Assembly (NCBI RefSeq): GCF_013204855.1
Contig: NZ_JABMKZ010000008.1
Coordinates: forward strand, 205,562-269,561
DNA from: Paenibacillus alba
GTDB taxonomy: Bacteria > Bacillota > Bacilli > Paenibacillales > NBRC-103111
Direction of reading: 5' to 3'
Length of the DNA: 64,000 nt
Shown here one piece after another: positions 45,501 to 53,763 of the stretch. Positions within the stretch are counted from its first letter, which is position 1, and each line of letters opens with the position of its first letter. The position numbers were made by a program, and so were the translations under genes. The notes below the pieces were generated by a model. The model had not been told where the DNA came from and did no database searches. It worked only from the letters and a program-made list of their open reading frames with translations.

Positions 45501-48484
45501 TCGTTCAATCCGATATCGAGCTTTATGAGGCAAACAAGAATTTCCAACAGGCGCTTTATACGCATACTGGACTTTCAAATGGTACGCATACCATCAAGGT
45601 CGTAGTTAAAAGCGGATTTGTTGTCATTGATGCCTTTGAACCATCTGGTGGTTCGCCTACTAGCATTGCTATGGCTATCAATAACCAATGGGCCTATGAC
45701 GATTTGGAGTGGGGGAACTATGAAACATCAATGACAGTTCCTTCGGGATACAGCAACACTGTTAAGATGAGACTCACTGACAACGACAGTTCCAGCATCA
45801 CTTATAACCCTGTAACACGAACAGAGAATGACAACACAACAGGTACAGGAACTAATCAGTTCGATTATGTGGGAAGCTGGGGATATTACGGAAGTCAAAG
45901 CGGAGCTTATCAGAATGACAACCACTATTCGAACACGGCGGGCGCATACGCGTTATTGCGTTTTACCGGTTCCAAGGTACAGTTATACGGCGCCAAGAAC
46001 AATAACCAAGGCATCGCAGCTTTTTCGATCGATAATGGTCCTGAAACGTTAGTTGACACGTATGCTCCATCAAGATCCGATCAGCAGCTACTTTTTGAAA
46101 GCGACGAATTGAAAAATCAAGAGCATGTGCTGCGCATCCGGGTGACCGGCCAGAAGAAGGCCAACGCTAACGATAGCTTTTTATCGATAGACCGTGCGGA
46201 CATCCAGTTAGGGGTAAGCGGCAAAACGGACGTTGTTGATCCAGTGAAAGTTGCAACGATTAACATTACAAGCTCAGGTAATGTGTCGACGATTACCGCG
46301 AAGGGCGGAAGCCTTCAATTACAAGCAGCGGTGCTGCCTGCCAATGCCACGAATAAGTCAGTGACATGGACGGTATATGAAACAGATGGTGCAACAGCAA
46401 CGGATAAAGCGACTATTAATCAATCCGGTTTACTGACGGCTGCGAAAGATGGAATCGTGAAGGTAATCGCAACAGCAACTGATGGTTCAATGGTTCAAGG
46501 GGAAATGGGAATTATACTAAGCGGTCAAACGGACGTTGTTGATCCAGGCACGGATCCAGTGGATGTTGCCACGATTAACATCACGAGCACAGTGTTGACG
46601 ATTACCGCGAAAGGCGGAAGCCTTCAATTACAAGCGGCGGTGTTCCCAGCCAATGCCACGAATAAGTCAGTGACATGGGCGGTATATGAAGCAGATGGCG
46701 CAACAGTAACGGATAAAGCCATAATTGATGTAAACGGTTTGTTGACGGCTGTGAAAGATGGAACCGTGAAGGTTGTCGCAACAGCAGTTGACGGCTCTAA
46801 GGTTCATGGGGAAATGGTTATTACACTAAGCGGTCAAACGGATGTTGTTGATCCAGGCACTGACCCAGTGAAAGTTGCAACGATTAACATCACAAGCGCA
46901 GGCAATGTGTCGACGATTACCGCGAAAGGTGAAACCCTGCAATTACAAGCGGCGGTGCTTCCTGCCAATACTACGAATAAGTCAGTGACATGGGCGGTAT
47001 ACGAAGCGGATGGCAGAACACCTACGGATAAAGCCATAATTGACGTAAACGGTTTGTTGGCAGCTGCGAAGGATGGAATCGTAAAAGTAGTTGCCACAGC
47101 AAACGACGGTTCGCTGGTCTTTGGGAACAAAGTTATTACGATATCCGGGCAAAATGACAATCCAGGCCCTAACCCTGGATCTGGTAGTTCTAACGGTTCT
47201 AGTGGTTCTAGTGGTTCAGGCAGTCCAACGACACCGCCAGTAAAAGAAGATCCTAACCGATATGTACCCAAGGATACAGAACTTAGGATCGACCCTGCAC
47301 AAGAAAGTCAAACAGCTGTAACTGCAATCATCGATCGTGAACGACTTGCGCAGAAATTAGCGGATCTTAAAGCTGCAAGCAGCTCAATCCTCAATTTCGA
47401 GCTGCCAGGCGAGTATGAAAAGAATGCCGTACAGCTGCCGCTGGATATCTTGTACAACAGGATGAAAGAAAATAAAGGAACGGTCCTGACCCTAAGAAAC
47501 CATTTGGGATCGTATAACCTGCCTCTGTCGATCCTGAGTCGCGAGGATGTTGCAAGTGCGGTTAACATGGAAGGCGCAGTGCTGATCATTCGCATGGATA
47601 AAGCGAAATCGCAGCAGGAGAAGCAATTTGAACAATCCATCGCTAATCAAGGTATGAAACGCCTAAGCGATATGATTGAGTACAAAGTGATTCTGAAATC
47701 TAAGGACAAAGAAGTAGAAATTACGTACTTTGGCAACAGCTTTATCACACGCTTGATGAAAGTAGAAGGAGCCATTCAGGATTCTTCGATTGCGACTGTG
47801 GTCGTTTACGATCCGGCTACAGGAGAGCTGAAGTTTGTGCCATCGGTGTTCACTGTGAACAATGGCAAGACAGAAGTAACGATAACCCGTAATACGAACA
47901 GTCTGTATGCGATCGTTCAAAACAAGAAAACGTTTGACGATATGAACGGACACTGGGCGCAGAAAGAAGTTGAGAACCTAGCTTCCAAAATGGTAATCGA
48001 CGGAACAACGGATCGCACGTATACACCGGAAATGCAAGTCACTCGGGCTCAGTTTGCAGCACTTCTCGTAAGAGGACTAGGGTTACCGACAGAAACGACG
48101 CCATCCGTATTTACCGATGTTGCTGCCACCCAGTGGTATGCATCAGAAGTAGGTACAGCCGCGAAGTACGGCTTGGTTCAAGGTGTTGGCGAGGGCAGAT
48201 TCAATCCGGATGAACTGATTACGAGAGAGCAGATGGTCGTGATGATGATGAAAGCTGTCCATCTCGTTCAGGGAGAATCGAAACCCGAAGCTGTGGCGAA
48301 TACCCGACTTGCGGATCAAGACCAGTTATCAGACTATACCCGCAGCGCGGTAGCGGAAGCAACTAGCAAAGGTTTGGTACATGGGAAAACAGAAACAACC
48401 TTTGCACCGCAAGATGCAGCCACTCGCGCAGAGGCTGCCGTGCTTATCAAACAAGCGATGCAATATTTGAAATTGATTAATTAA
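42560..48484 (+). CDS. Secreted, wall-anchored GH2 glycosidase, 1974 aa
   Basis: A LacZ-like GH2 enzyme, probably an exo-acting beta-galactosidase or related beta-glycosidase. A signal peptide (about 1-34) precedes the GH2 sugar-binding, Ig-like and TIM-barrel domains (40-590), with acid/base E438 in SLGNET and probable nucleophile E496 in HDEYVH. A region like the C-terminal LacZ small-chain domain follows (to about 910, with RLSWDRKGLW). Then come two beta-sandwich modules (about 921-1031 and 1090-1219; the second nearly copies the one in the 30258 protein), three Big_2 repeats (1226-1534), a Ser/Gly linker, the unnamed pre-SLH domain and three SLH domains (1795-1974). ATG 42560 follows GGGGGG; the TTG directly before it is an alternative. 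It is the last gene of the plus-strand cluster, followed by a strong terminator. Confidence 0.9.
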   Translation: MRTKKDQSIYLIVTILIITCIMHFAPQSAEANAVWSRPQIVPIPNSVSGVANPVISLGGTWKFTLSTPADFWKNTTDPSSWSDIQVPGEAFMQNFNISQNYEYPYKKQISIPSDYNGKRVILRFEGVYSYARVWVNGNYVRDHTGGFTAWDCDITDYVTPGQPAWITVGVTDKSDDISSEDEYAKHNIGGILRDVKLVALPQNYVTRFHASTDFDATYTNATLNVTGAASLNGASNATLNFSLKDPQGNDVAMSPDSMSLSTSTAERTVSIPVASPQKWDAEHPNLYTLTANLEVGGSIVQTITKKIGFRKVVKNGNQVFVNGKEIKLRGVNAHDIDPLMGRATNDALDDATVAKFADGNINFIRTSHYPKSDAFLDAADKYGVYVEEESAVVWQGEDYEKTTIHDANFTASYMNQFSEMLEKDLTHPSIIIWSLGNETKWGINFQKELDYVKAEDPTRLTVVSWGNTQTDINSSHYPNYNGNLAPSGTQPTLHDEYVHVNSYNTDTQKRDPNARNFWGESIKKFWENMFPTTGALGGAIWASPDEVFQSPLNNWIGGYGEWGIIDGWRRDKPEFWLTKKAYSPIRIPDVPVANPGSGKTMQIPIENWFDHTNFNEVSFNWRAGSDSGSITNLNVAPHKKGTLVIPGRNWQYGDTLNIQVYKSSKLIDEYNLTVGTPVHTFEAVQGTAPIVSENASNITVSGSNFSIVFSKASGQVTNGTYNGSTILVGGPRINLAPVNLSAFSLSSISQTVQGSQAVIRISGSYGTMGVNFTVSVDGAGLVTTGYRLTNPIDGAKETGVIYDVSGSVDRLSWDRKGLWSAYPADHIGRNTGIANKISENNDAYRVKPTWSWSQDMKDFFLYGSNDIGGRGTNDFRSQKEYIHYASAIMSGSNNRLRAESDGTAAVRMEINTKRVDDRDPSITYSGAWSDFNDAGDFKSTEKYSNTVGAYVQYTFTGTGISLIGPKNNNMGTCDIYIDGTLVQSDIELYEANKNFQQALYTHTGLSNGTHTIKVVVKSGFVVIDAFEPSGGSPTSIAMAINNQWAYDDLEWGNYETSMTVPSGYSNTVKMRLTDNDSSSITYNPVTRTENDNTTGTGTNQFDYVGSWGYYGSQSGAYQNDNHYSNTAGAYALLRFTGSKVQLYGAKNNNQGIAAFSIDNGPETLVDTYAPSRSDQQLLFESDELKNQEHVLRIRVTGQKKANANDSFLSIDRADIQLGVSGKTDVVDPVKVATINITSSGNVSTITAKGGSLQLQAAVLPANATNKSVTWTVYETDGATATDKATINQSGLLTAAKDGIVKVIATATDGSMVQGEMGIILSGQTDVVDPGTDPVDVATINITSTVLTITAKGGSLQLQAAVFPANATNKSVTWAVYEADGATVTDKAIIDVNGLLTAVKDGTVKVVATAVDGSKVHGEMVITLSGQTDVVDPGTDPVKVATINITSAGNVSTITAKGETLQLQAAVLPANTTNKSVTWAVYEADGRTPTDKAIIDVNGLLAAAKDGIVKVVATANDGSLVFGNKVITISGQNDNPGPNPGSGSSNGSSGSSGSGSPTTPPVKEDPNRYVPKDTELRIDPAQESQTAVTAIIDRERLAQKLADLKAASSSILNFELPGEYEKNAVQLPLDILYNRMKENKGTVLTLRNHLGSYNLPLSILSREDVASAVNMEGAVLIIRMDKAKSQQEKQFEQSIANQGMKRLSDMIEYKVILKSKDKEVEITYFGNSFITRLMKVEGAIQDSSIATVVVYDPATGELKFVPSVFTVNNGKTEVTITRNTNSLYAIVQNKKTFDDMNGHWAQKEVENLASKMVIDGTTDRTYTPEMQVTRAQFAALLVRGLGLPTETTPSVFTDVAATQWYASEVGTAAKYGLVQGVGEGRFNPDELITREQMVVMMMKAVHLVQGESKPEAVANTRLADQDQLSDYTRSAVAEATSKGLVHGKTETTFAPQDAATRAEAAVLIKQAMQYLKLIN
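47087..48484 (+). repeat. 1.4-kb near-identical direct repeat, copy B
   Basis: Second copy of the segment at 41094-42482, offset by 6002 bp at the stop codons. The open reading frames match through both copies, so homologous recombination between them would remove the GH2 gene in between while leaving an intact SLH end on the upstream giant gene. Confidence 0.8.
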
Positions 48485-48512
48485 ATGGTGAGGGTTGAGT
48501 AAATCCAAATAC

Positions 48513-48552
48513 AGCAAACGGCGGATCCGGATGGAGTCCGCCGTTTGCTTTT
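48513..48552. terminator. Bidirectional terminator between converging genes
   Basis: AGCAAACGGCGGA (48513-48525) pairs perfectly with TCCGCCGTTTGCT (48537-48549), an 11-base loop between, with TTTT following on the plus strand. It sits between the stop of the plus-strand GH2 gene and the stop of the minus-strand GH95 gene and probably serves both, less clearly on the minus side where the T run is poor. Confidence 0.8.
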
Positions 48553-48558
48553 GAGAAC

Positions 48559-50976
48559 TTATAGGCTGCGCAGCGTATATATTTTGCCTGCCTCCGTATC
48601 GAAACGGATGACGCCTTCCATCACAACTTCATAAGGTACATTCGTGCCTTCCGATTCGACCGAGAGCGAACTCTCCTTCGTGCGAATACGGCAGCTGCCG
48701 CCGAATTGCGCTTCGATTTCCGCTTCCTGAAGAGCGCCCCCTGCCCACGATAGGTTAACGCTCATCGCGCCTCTTGCACGGAGGCCCCTCACAGAGCCGA
48801 CCGGCCATGCATCCGGCAAGGCGGGCAGCAGAGAAATTTCGCCGGCATGAGATTGAACCAGCATCTCCGCTACGCCTGCGGTAAATCCAAAGTTGCCGTC
48901 GATTTGAAAAGGCGGGTGGGCATCGAACAAGTTGGCATAAACACCGCCGTGATGGTAGTTCGTCTCGCTCTCCTTCACCAGATGCAGCAAATTGGAGATG
49001 AGCGCAAGCGTTCGGTTCCCGTCCTGAAAACGGGCCCACAAACAAATTTTCCAAGCCAGACTCCAGCCTGTCCCGCCATCACCACGCCGCTCCAAGGAGG
49101 TTCTTGCTGCCTGAAACAGATCAGGCGTTTCCAGTTCCGTCAATTGACGGCCAGGGTAGATTCCGAACAGATGCGAGACATGGCGGTGATGAACATCCTC
49201 GTCATCCCAATCTTTCGACCATTCCTGAAGGTGGCCGTGCTTGCCGATTCGCATCGGCTGCAGTTTCGCGCGCGCTGCTGCCATCTCAGCTCTAAGGGGC
49301 TCGTCAATGTTCAAAACGGACGAAGCCTCGATACTGCTCGTCAATAAATCCCAGATCAACGACATATCCATCCTCGATGCCTGACTGACTGCGGCCATCT
49401 GCCCATCCGCAGTCACAAACTTATGCTCCGGCGAGGTGGAAGGTGAAGTGATGAAATAACCGTTTTCGTCGGGGTGCAGCCAATCCAGACAGAATAGCAC
49501 CGCTTCTCTCATAATCGGATAAGCCTGCTCACGAAGATAACGTTCATCTTGGGTGAACGCGTAGTGCTCCCAGAGGTGCTGGCACAGCCATGCAGCCGAC
49601 ATCGGCCAGAGCGCCCACACCGGATCGCCGTGGCCATAATCTCCGACAGGTGCTGACTGGCACCAGATGTCTCCGTTATGATGCGCAACCCAGCCTCTGC
49701 AGCCGTAATTCACTTCAGCCGTTTTCCTACCGTTGTTGGATAATTTCTGTATGTACCCGAGAAGCGGCTCGTGACATTCCGATAAATGGCACGTTTCTGC
49801 TAGCCAGTAGTTCATCTGGGTATTAATGTTCAACGTCCAATTACTGCTCCATGGCGGGCGCAATTCTTTGTTCCAAATCCCCTGCAGGTTGGCCGGCTGC
49901 GACCCTGCGCGCGAGCTTGCGATCAGCAAGTATCGGCCATATTGAAACAGCAGCTCCACGAGCCCGGCATCCTTCGCTCCAGACTCGGCGATTCTCTGGT
50001 CAGTCGGCGTTCGCTCTGCCGCCTCGGAAGCGCCAAGCCTCAGTTCCACGCGATTGAATAATGCTGTGTAATCATCAATATGAGCTTGCCGTAATTGCTC
50101 AAAGGATTTGGTCATCGCCCGCTGCAGCCGATCCTCATTTGCGGCGGCTACTTCACTGCTTTCCTTGGCAGGCGGCTTATCGTATCCTTGGAAGCTGGTT
50201 TCCGCACTGAATAGCAGCGTAACCGCCTTGGCGCTTTGAATATGCAGTCCGTCATGATCAATCGCATAAGCGCCGCCCTCAAGTTGAATGCCAAGACGTC
50301 CCTCGAACCGCATGGCTTCCGTTGTTTCGGGTTCACCATATACGACGGGATGATCTCTATCGTAGTAATTAGGATCAACATGCTCTGGGCTAATACCTTG
50401 CAAATACAGATGATCTGCCGTAAAGCTTGTTCGATACGGATGAGGGCTATCCAGCCGCGCTGTGAAATCCAGAGCGCCCGGAGCGCTTGCTTCGATACGG
50501 ATCACAATGACTTGGTCTGGATAGGAAGCAAACATTTCGCGGGTATACGCAATATCGCCAATCCGATACGTCACCCTAGCGATGGCATCTGTCAAATCCA
50601 AGCTGCGCTCATAGGCCTGAACCACGCCCCCGTGGCGGAACTTCAGGTGAAGATCGCCAAACGGCATATAGGATTGATTGTAAGGCCCCATCATCTCCTT
50701 GCTCTTCTTGTCTGCTTCCGCGTAGCGGCCTGCTGCTATAAGTCCGCGTACTTCTGAGAGAACGCTCTTCGCGTTCGGATTGTTTTCGTCGATAGGACCT
50801 CGGCCTGACCACAGGGTATCTTCATTTAACTGCAAATGCTCAGCTTCCGGGTCGCCAAAAACCATTGCTCCCAGTCGGCCATTTCCGATAGGAAGCGCTT
50901 CGGTCCACGCTTTTGCGCAGCTTAAATAATGCAATTTCAAAGGTAACAGCTCCTTTTTATGTGGAATTATGCTCAC
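48559..50976 (-). CDS. Cytosolic GH95 alpha-L-fucosidase/alpha-galactosidase
   Basis: This 805-aa enzyme covers the whole GH95 family length and has no signal peptide, so it should act inside the cell on imported fucosylated or L-galactosylated oligosaccharides. Family motifs are intact: WTEALPIGNGRLGAMVFG, NTQMNYW, STSPEH and FQIDGNFGFTAG. ATG 50976 has GGAG five bases upstream. An in-frame TTG at 50940 with AAAAGGAG eight bases upstream would give 793 aa beginning KLHYLSCAKAW, which is closer to the usual family start, so the true start is uncertain. It is the only minus-strand gene in the window. Its relative inside the 30258 protein does similar chemistry outside the cell. Confidence 0.9.
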   Translation of the reverse strand: MSIIPHKKELLPLKLHYLSCAKAWTEALPIGNGRLGAMVFGDPEAEHLQLNEDTLWSGRGPIDENNPNAKSVLSEVRGLIAAGRYAEADKKSKEMMGPYNQSYMPFGDLHLKFRHGGVVQAYERSLDLTDAIARVTYRIGDIAYTREMFASYPDQVIVIRIEASAPGALDFTARLDSPHPYRTSFTADHLYLQGISPEHVDPNYYDRDHPVVYGEPETTEAMRFEGRLGIQLEGGAYAIDHDGLHIQSAKAVTLLFSAETSFQGYDKPPAKESSEVAAANEDRLQRAMTKSFEQLRQAHIDDYTALFNRVELRLGASEAAERTPTDQRIAESGAKDAGLVELLFQYGRYLLIASSRAGSQPANLQGIWNKELRPPWSSNWTLNINTQMNYWLAETCHLSECHEPLLGYIQKLSNNGRKTAEVNYGCRGWVAHHNGDIWCQSAPVGDYGHGDPVWALWPMSAAWLCQHLWEHYAFTQDERYLREQAYPIMREAVLFCLDWLHPDENGYFITSPSTSPEHKFVTADGQMAAVSQASRMDMSLIWDLLTSSIEASSVLNIDEPLRAEMAAARAKLQPMRIGKHGHLQEWSKDWDDEDVHHRHVSHLFGIYPGRQLTELETPDLFQAARTSLERRGDGGTGWSLAWKICLWARFQDGNRTLALISNLLHLVKESETNYHHGGVYANLFDAHPPFQIDGNFGFTAGVAEMLVQSHAGEISLLPALPDAWPVGSVRGLRARGAMSVNLSWAGGALQEAEIEAQFGGSCRIRTKESSLSVESEGTNVPYEVVMEGVIRFDTEAGKIYTLRSL

Positions 50977-51111
50977 TCCAACTACATCACAAAATCACCC
51001 TCTGCAATTAGGACATTACTAAGGTACTTTGGAATAAAAATATGAATTATTATGCGGCAGGCAGCATTTGGTCCGATCTAAATAAAGGCTGTTTTGAAAT
51101 AGAAGTAAGAA

Positions 51112-51153
51112 GTACGTTTGTTGTAGGTAATTATACAATAAACGTACTTTTTT
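51112..51153 (+). terminator. Terminator-like hairpin without an upstream plus-strand gene
   Basis: GTACGTTTGTTGTA (51112-51125) pairs with TACAATAAACGTAC (51134-51147), one G-T pair, and is followed by six T. No plus-strand gene lies within 2.6 kb upstream, so it may act on an unannotated transcript or on read-through. Its right arm overlaps the proposed regulator site at 51142-51176. The stretch 50977-51111 shows nothing recognisable. Confidence 0.45.
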
Positions 51154-51176
51154 CTTGTTTTCATGTATAGTTCATC
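51142..51176 (+). promoter_or_regulatory. Putative operator of the second AraC-type regulator, GH30 promoter
   Basis: This 35-bp stretch matches 57086-57120 at 28 positions and shares TTTTCATGTATA. Each contains two GTAC/GTAT-led repeats 21 bp apart (here at 51144 and 51165). The downstream repeat would overlap the -35 of a possible promoter with TATTCT at 51191-51196 as -10. Binding by the regulator encoded at 53764 is inferred from this shared layout. Confidence 0.5.
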
Positions 51177-51208
51177 CCGAGATTTTCAATTATTCTAAAT
51201 ACACATTA

Positions 51209-51223
51209 TTGAAAGCGCATACA
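51209..51223 (+). promoter_or_regulatory. cre-like site upstream of the GH30 gene
   Basis: TTGAAAGCGCATACA fits the CcpA pattern WTGNAANCGNWNNCW at every constrained position. It lies 33 bases after the proposed operator, near the expected transcription start, where CcpA usually represses. Confidence 0.55.
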
Positions 51224-51322
51224 TGAAAGAAGCCTATTAAAAGGGAGGGGATAAGCAGCTCATTAAGCTGAAAAAGCAAGGAAGATTGTAGCTGGTCATT
51301 TAACGAATGGGGAGGCGTAAGT

Positions 51323-53599
51323 ATGAGTAAAGTAAAGTTTAGTTTATTGTTCTTGTTAAGCTTTATGTTAATGGTAAGCATTTTCTTAAGTGGAGTTGGC
51401 CCAGGCGGACGTAGTATAGCTCAAGCCAGCACTGAAATCATTGTGGACAATACGGACGCAGCGCTTGTCGGTTCATGGACAACATCCACATATAAACCGA
51501 ACTTCTATGGGACGAACTATTTGACAAAAGCGTCCGGAACTGGGACAGGGAAAGTAAAATGGACGCCAAATTTGCCGACCGCCGGCACATATAAGGTCTA
51601 TTACAAGCTCCCGGATGGCGCAAGCGATCGGGCAAGCAACGCTCCGTTCAATGTACATGATACGACAGGAGACCATTTCTATAGTGTTGATGAGCGGGTA
51701 TCGCCAAGCGCAGGGTGGGTCTTGCTCGGGAGTCATACATTCGCCGCAGGATCAGCCGGGTATGTCGAGTTATCGGATAACTCTAACGGCCAATTTGTCA
51801 TTGCGGACGCTGTAAAATTCGAGTATGTGGTTCCGCTTGAAGAAGTCATTGTGGATAACACGGCTGCGACATCAACGGGGACATGGAATACAAGTACGTT
51901 TAAGCCTAACTATTACGGTTCGAATTATGCAACTAAACCATCGGGTACTGGATCGGCAACGATGAGGTGGACCCCCAATTTATCGCAAGCGGGCACCTAT
52001 GCGGTCTATTACAGGCTCCCGGATGGGGCTAGTGACCGCGCGAACGACGCTCCATTCACGGTTCATGATGCTTTAGGAGATCAAACGTACTATGTGAACG
52101 AGCAGGAAACGCCAGGCGGCGTATGGAAGGTGCTCGGCAATCATACGTTTTCTGCTGGAACTAGCGGATTCGTAGAATTGTCAGATAATGCTAATGGCAG
52201 TTATGTCATCGCAGATGCGATTAAACTCGGTCCAGCCGTACCGGAGGATATGCTTCCTAAACCTCCGCAAGGCAATTACAAGATCCGTCCAGATATTCCG
52301 AAACAAACAATTTTAGGTTTAGGCGTAGAAATTCAAAGCGACAGCATCGGGTCCGGCAACAATGGATTGCCTGAGAAGACGACAAGTGTTCCTCATGATC
52401 TGGTTCCGTCCGAGAGAACGCGGTTTTATAACGAGATGTTGAAGGGCTTCCGTTATGCGCGTTTGGCAATGGGGCTTTATTTCCGCGGGTTGACGCCCGA
52501 TCAGAAAAACATCGTGGAACGATTTCCAGGCCAAGCAGATGAATTAAAGGAGATGATTGAGCAGTCCGGTATGGAAGGAATAGCAGCGGAATATTGGTCC
52601 CCGGCTCCTTACTGGAAATCAAATGGGAGTTATATCGGAGGCAGCTTGAAACAGTTTGATGCTCCTTTCTTGAACGAGTTCGGAGATGCTTTGGTAAGGG
52701 ATATTGATTACTTGGAAAGCAAAGGAATACCTGTTGTCATGTGGGGATTGCAAAACGAGCCTGCCTATTCGACACCTTACTCTTCGGCTGTATACACGGA
52801 TTCGCAGTACTATAATACGTTTAAAATCGCTGCTCCCAAAGTGAAAGCGAAATACCCGAATATGTTCATTCAAGCCGAAAGTTTGAGTGGGCAATACGGC
52901 AGAGGTTCGGCATTAACTCGCAATGATCCCGCGACACTTCAATATGTAGATGGGTGGACTTGGCATAAAATTGGTACTTCATCCAATGAGCAAATTACGA
53001 ATGCCGCTTATTTTAATGCAAACACAGCCGGCAAACCCGTTTTCAACAATGAGTTTGAGTATCTGGACAACACAACGAGCGTTGACAAAATGATGAATAC
53101 AGCCCAGTCCATCATGAACTGGATGACGTTCGAGAATTCGCCGACTTGGTTCTGGCTGCATGCGCTAAAACCAACGTATAACGCGGAATCAGAAGGTTAT
53201 GGACTGGGTCTGTGGAGACCGGCCGACGATACGGATTTCTCCAAGTACAGCCAAATCCAGCCAGGGCATTTTGATTATATCAAAACCAACTGGCATGCCG
53301 TCGCAGGATTTGTGAAATATATGCCATGGAACTCGGTACGGTATCAAGTAGATGAGTCAACCGTTCAACTTAACAACCGCATTATGGCGTGGAAAACGCC
53401 TGAGGGCAAGCTGGTCTTTGCTTTGACGAACAGAGGCGGTGCGCCATACACCTTTAACATGGATCTTGGAGGCGCTTACACACTATCAGGCCACCGTTAT
53501 GACAAAAATACAGCCGATCAATCGCTCGGCCATGTGACAGGAAGCAATGTGAGCATAACACTGCCAGGCAATTCCATTGAATTCTGGGTAGCCCAGTAG
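51323..53599 (+). CDS. Secreted GH30-like glycosidase with two N-terminal beta-sandwich modules
   Basis: A 758-aa extracellular enzyme. A signal peptide (about 1-36) precedes two similar modules of about 130 residues (38-168 and 173-310) that resemble golvesin/xanthan-lyase carbohydrate-binding-like domains; each opens IIVDNT or VIVDNT and contains YYKLPDGASDRA or a close variant. The catalytic domain (322-758) is a clan GH-A barrel most like GH30, with acid/base E479 in LQNEPAYS and nucleophile E577 in NNEFEY, followed by the small beta domain usual for GH30. It lacks SLH and dockerin modules and should be released. GGGGAGG precedes the ATG. It heads the second locus and shares regulatory sequence with the transporter promoter at 57086. 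The substrate is not certain; beta-1,6-galactan or glucuronoxylan-type polymers are known for the family. Confidence 0.85.
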   Translation: MSKVKFSLLFLLSFMLMVSIFLSGVGPGGRSIAQASTEIIVDNTDAALVGSWTTSTYKPNFYGTNYLTKASGTGTGKVKWTPNLPTAGTYKVYYKLPDGASDRASNAPFNVHDTTGDHFYSVDERVSPSAGWVLLGSHTFAAGSAGYVELSDNSNGQFVIADAVKFEYVVPLEEVIVDNTAATSTGTWNTSTFKPNYYGSNYATKPSGTGSATMRWTPNLSQAGTYAVYYRLPDGASDRANDAPFTVHDALGDQTYYVNEQETPGGVWKVLGNHTFSAGTSGFVELSDNANGSYVIADAIKLGPAVPEDMLPKPPQGNYKIRPDIPKQTILGLGVEIQSDSIGSGNNGLPEKTTSVPHDLVPSERTRFYNEMLKGFRYARLAMGLYFRGLTPDQKNIVERFPGQADELKEMIEQSGMEGIAAEYWSPAPYWKSNGSYIGGSLKQFDAPFLNEFGDALVRDIDYLESKGIPVVMWGLQNEPAYSTPYSSAVYTDSQYYNTFKIAAPKVKAKYPNMFIQAESLSGQYGRGSALTRNDPATLQYVDGWTWHKIGTSSNEQITNAAYFNANTAGKPVFNNEFEYLDNTTSVDKMMNTAQSIMNWMTFENSPTWFWLHALKPTYNAESEGYGLGLWRPADDTDFSKYSQIQPGHFDYIKTNWHAVAGFVKYMPWNSVRYQVDESTVQLNNRIMAWKTPEGKLVFALTNRGGAPYTFNMDLGGAYTLSGHRYDKNTADQSLGHVTGSNVSITLPGNSIEFWVAQ

Positions 53600-53763
53600 A
53601 ACGGGGCGATCAAGTCAGCAGCATCCTGCGGTTATCCAGCAGGGTGCATTTTATCTTTGTCACATTAAATAGGGTTCGTTTTCAGCTTGTTGGGATTCCA
53701 TTCGTGTTTTATGATTAGGATAATTATCGAAATGTGTCGAGAATGTGAGGAGATGGAGACAGA

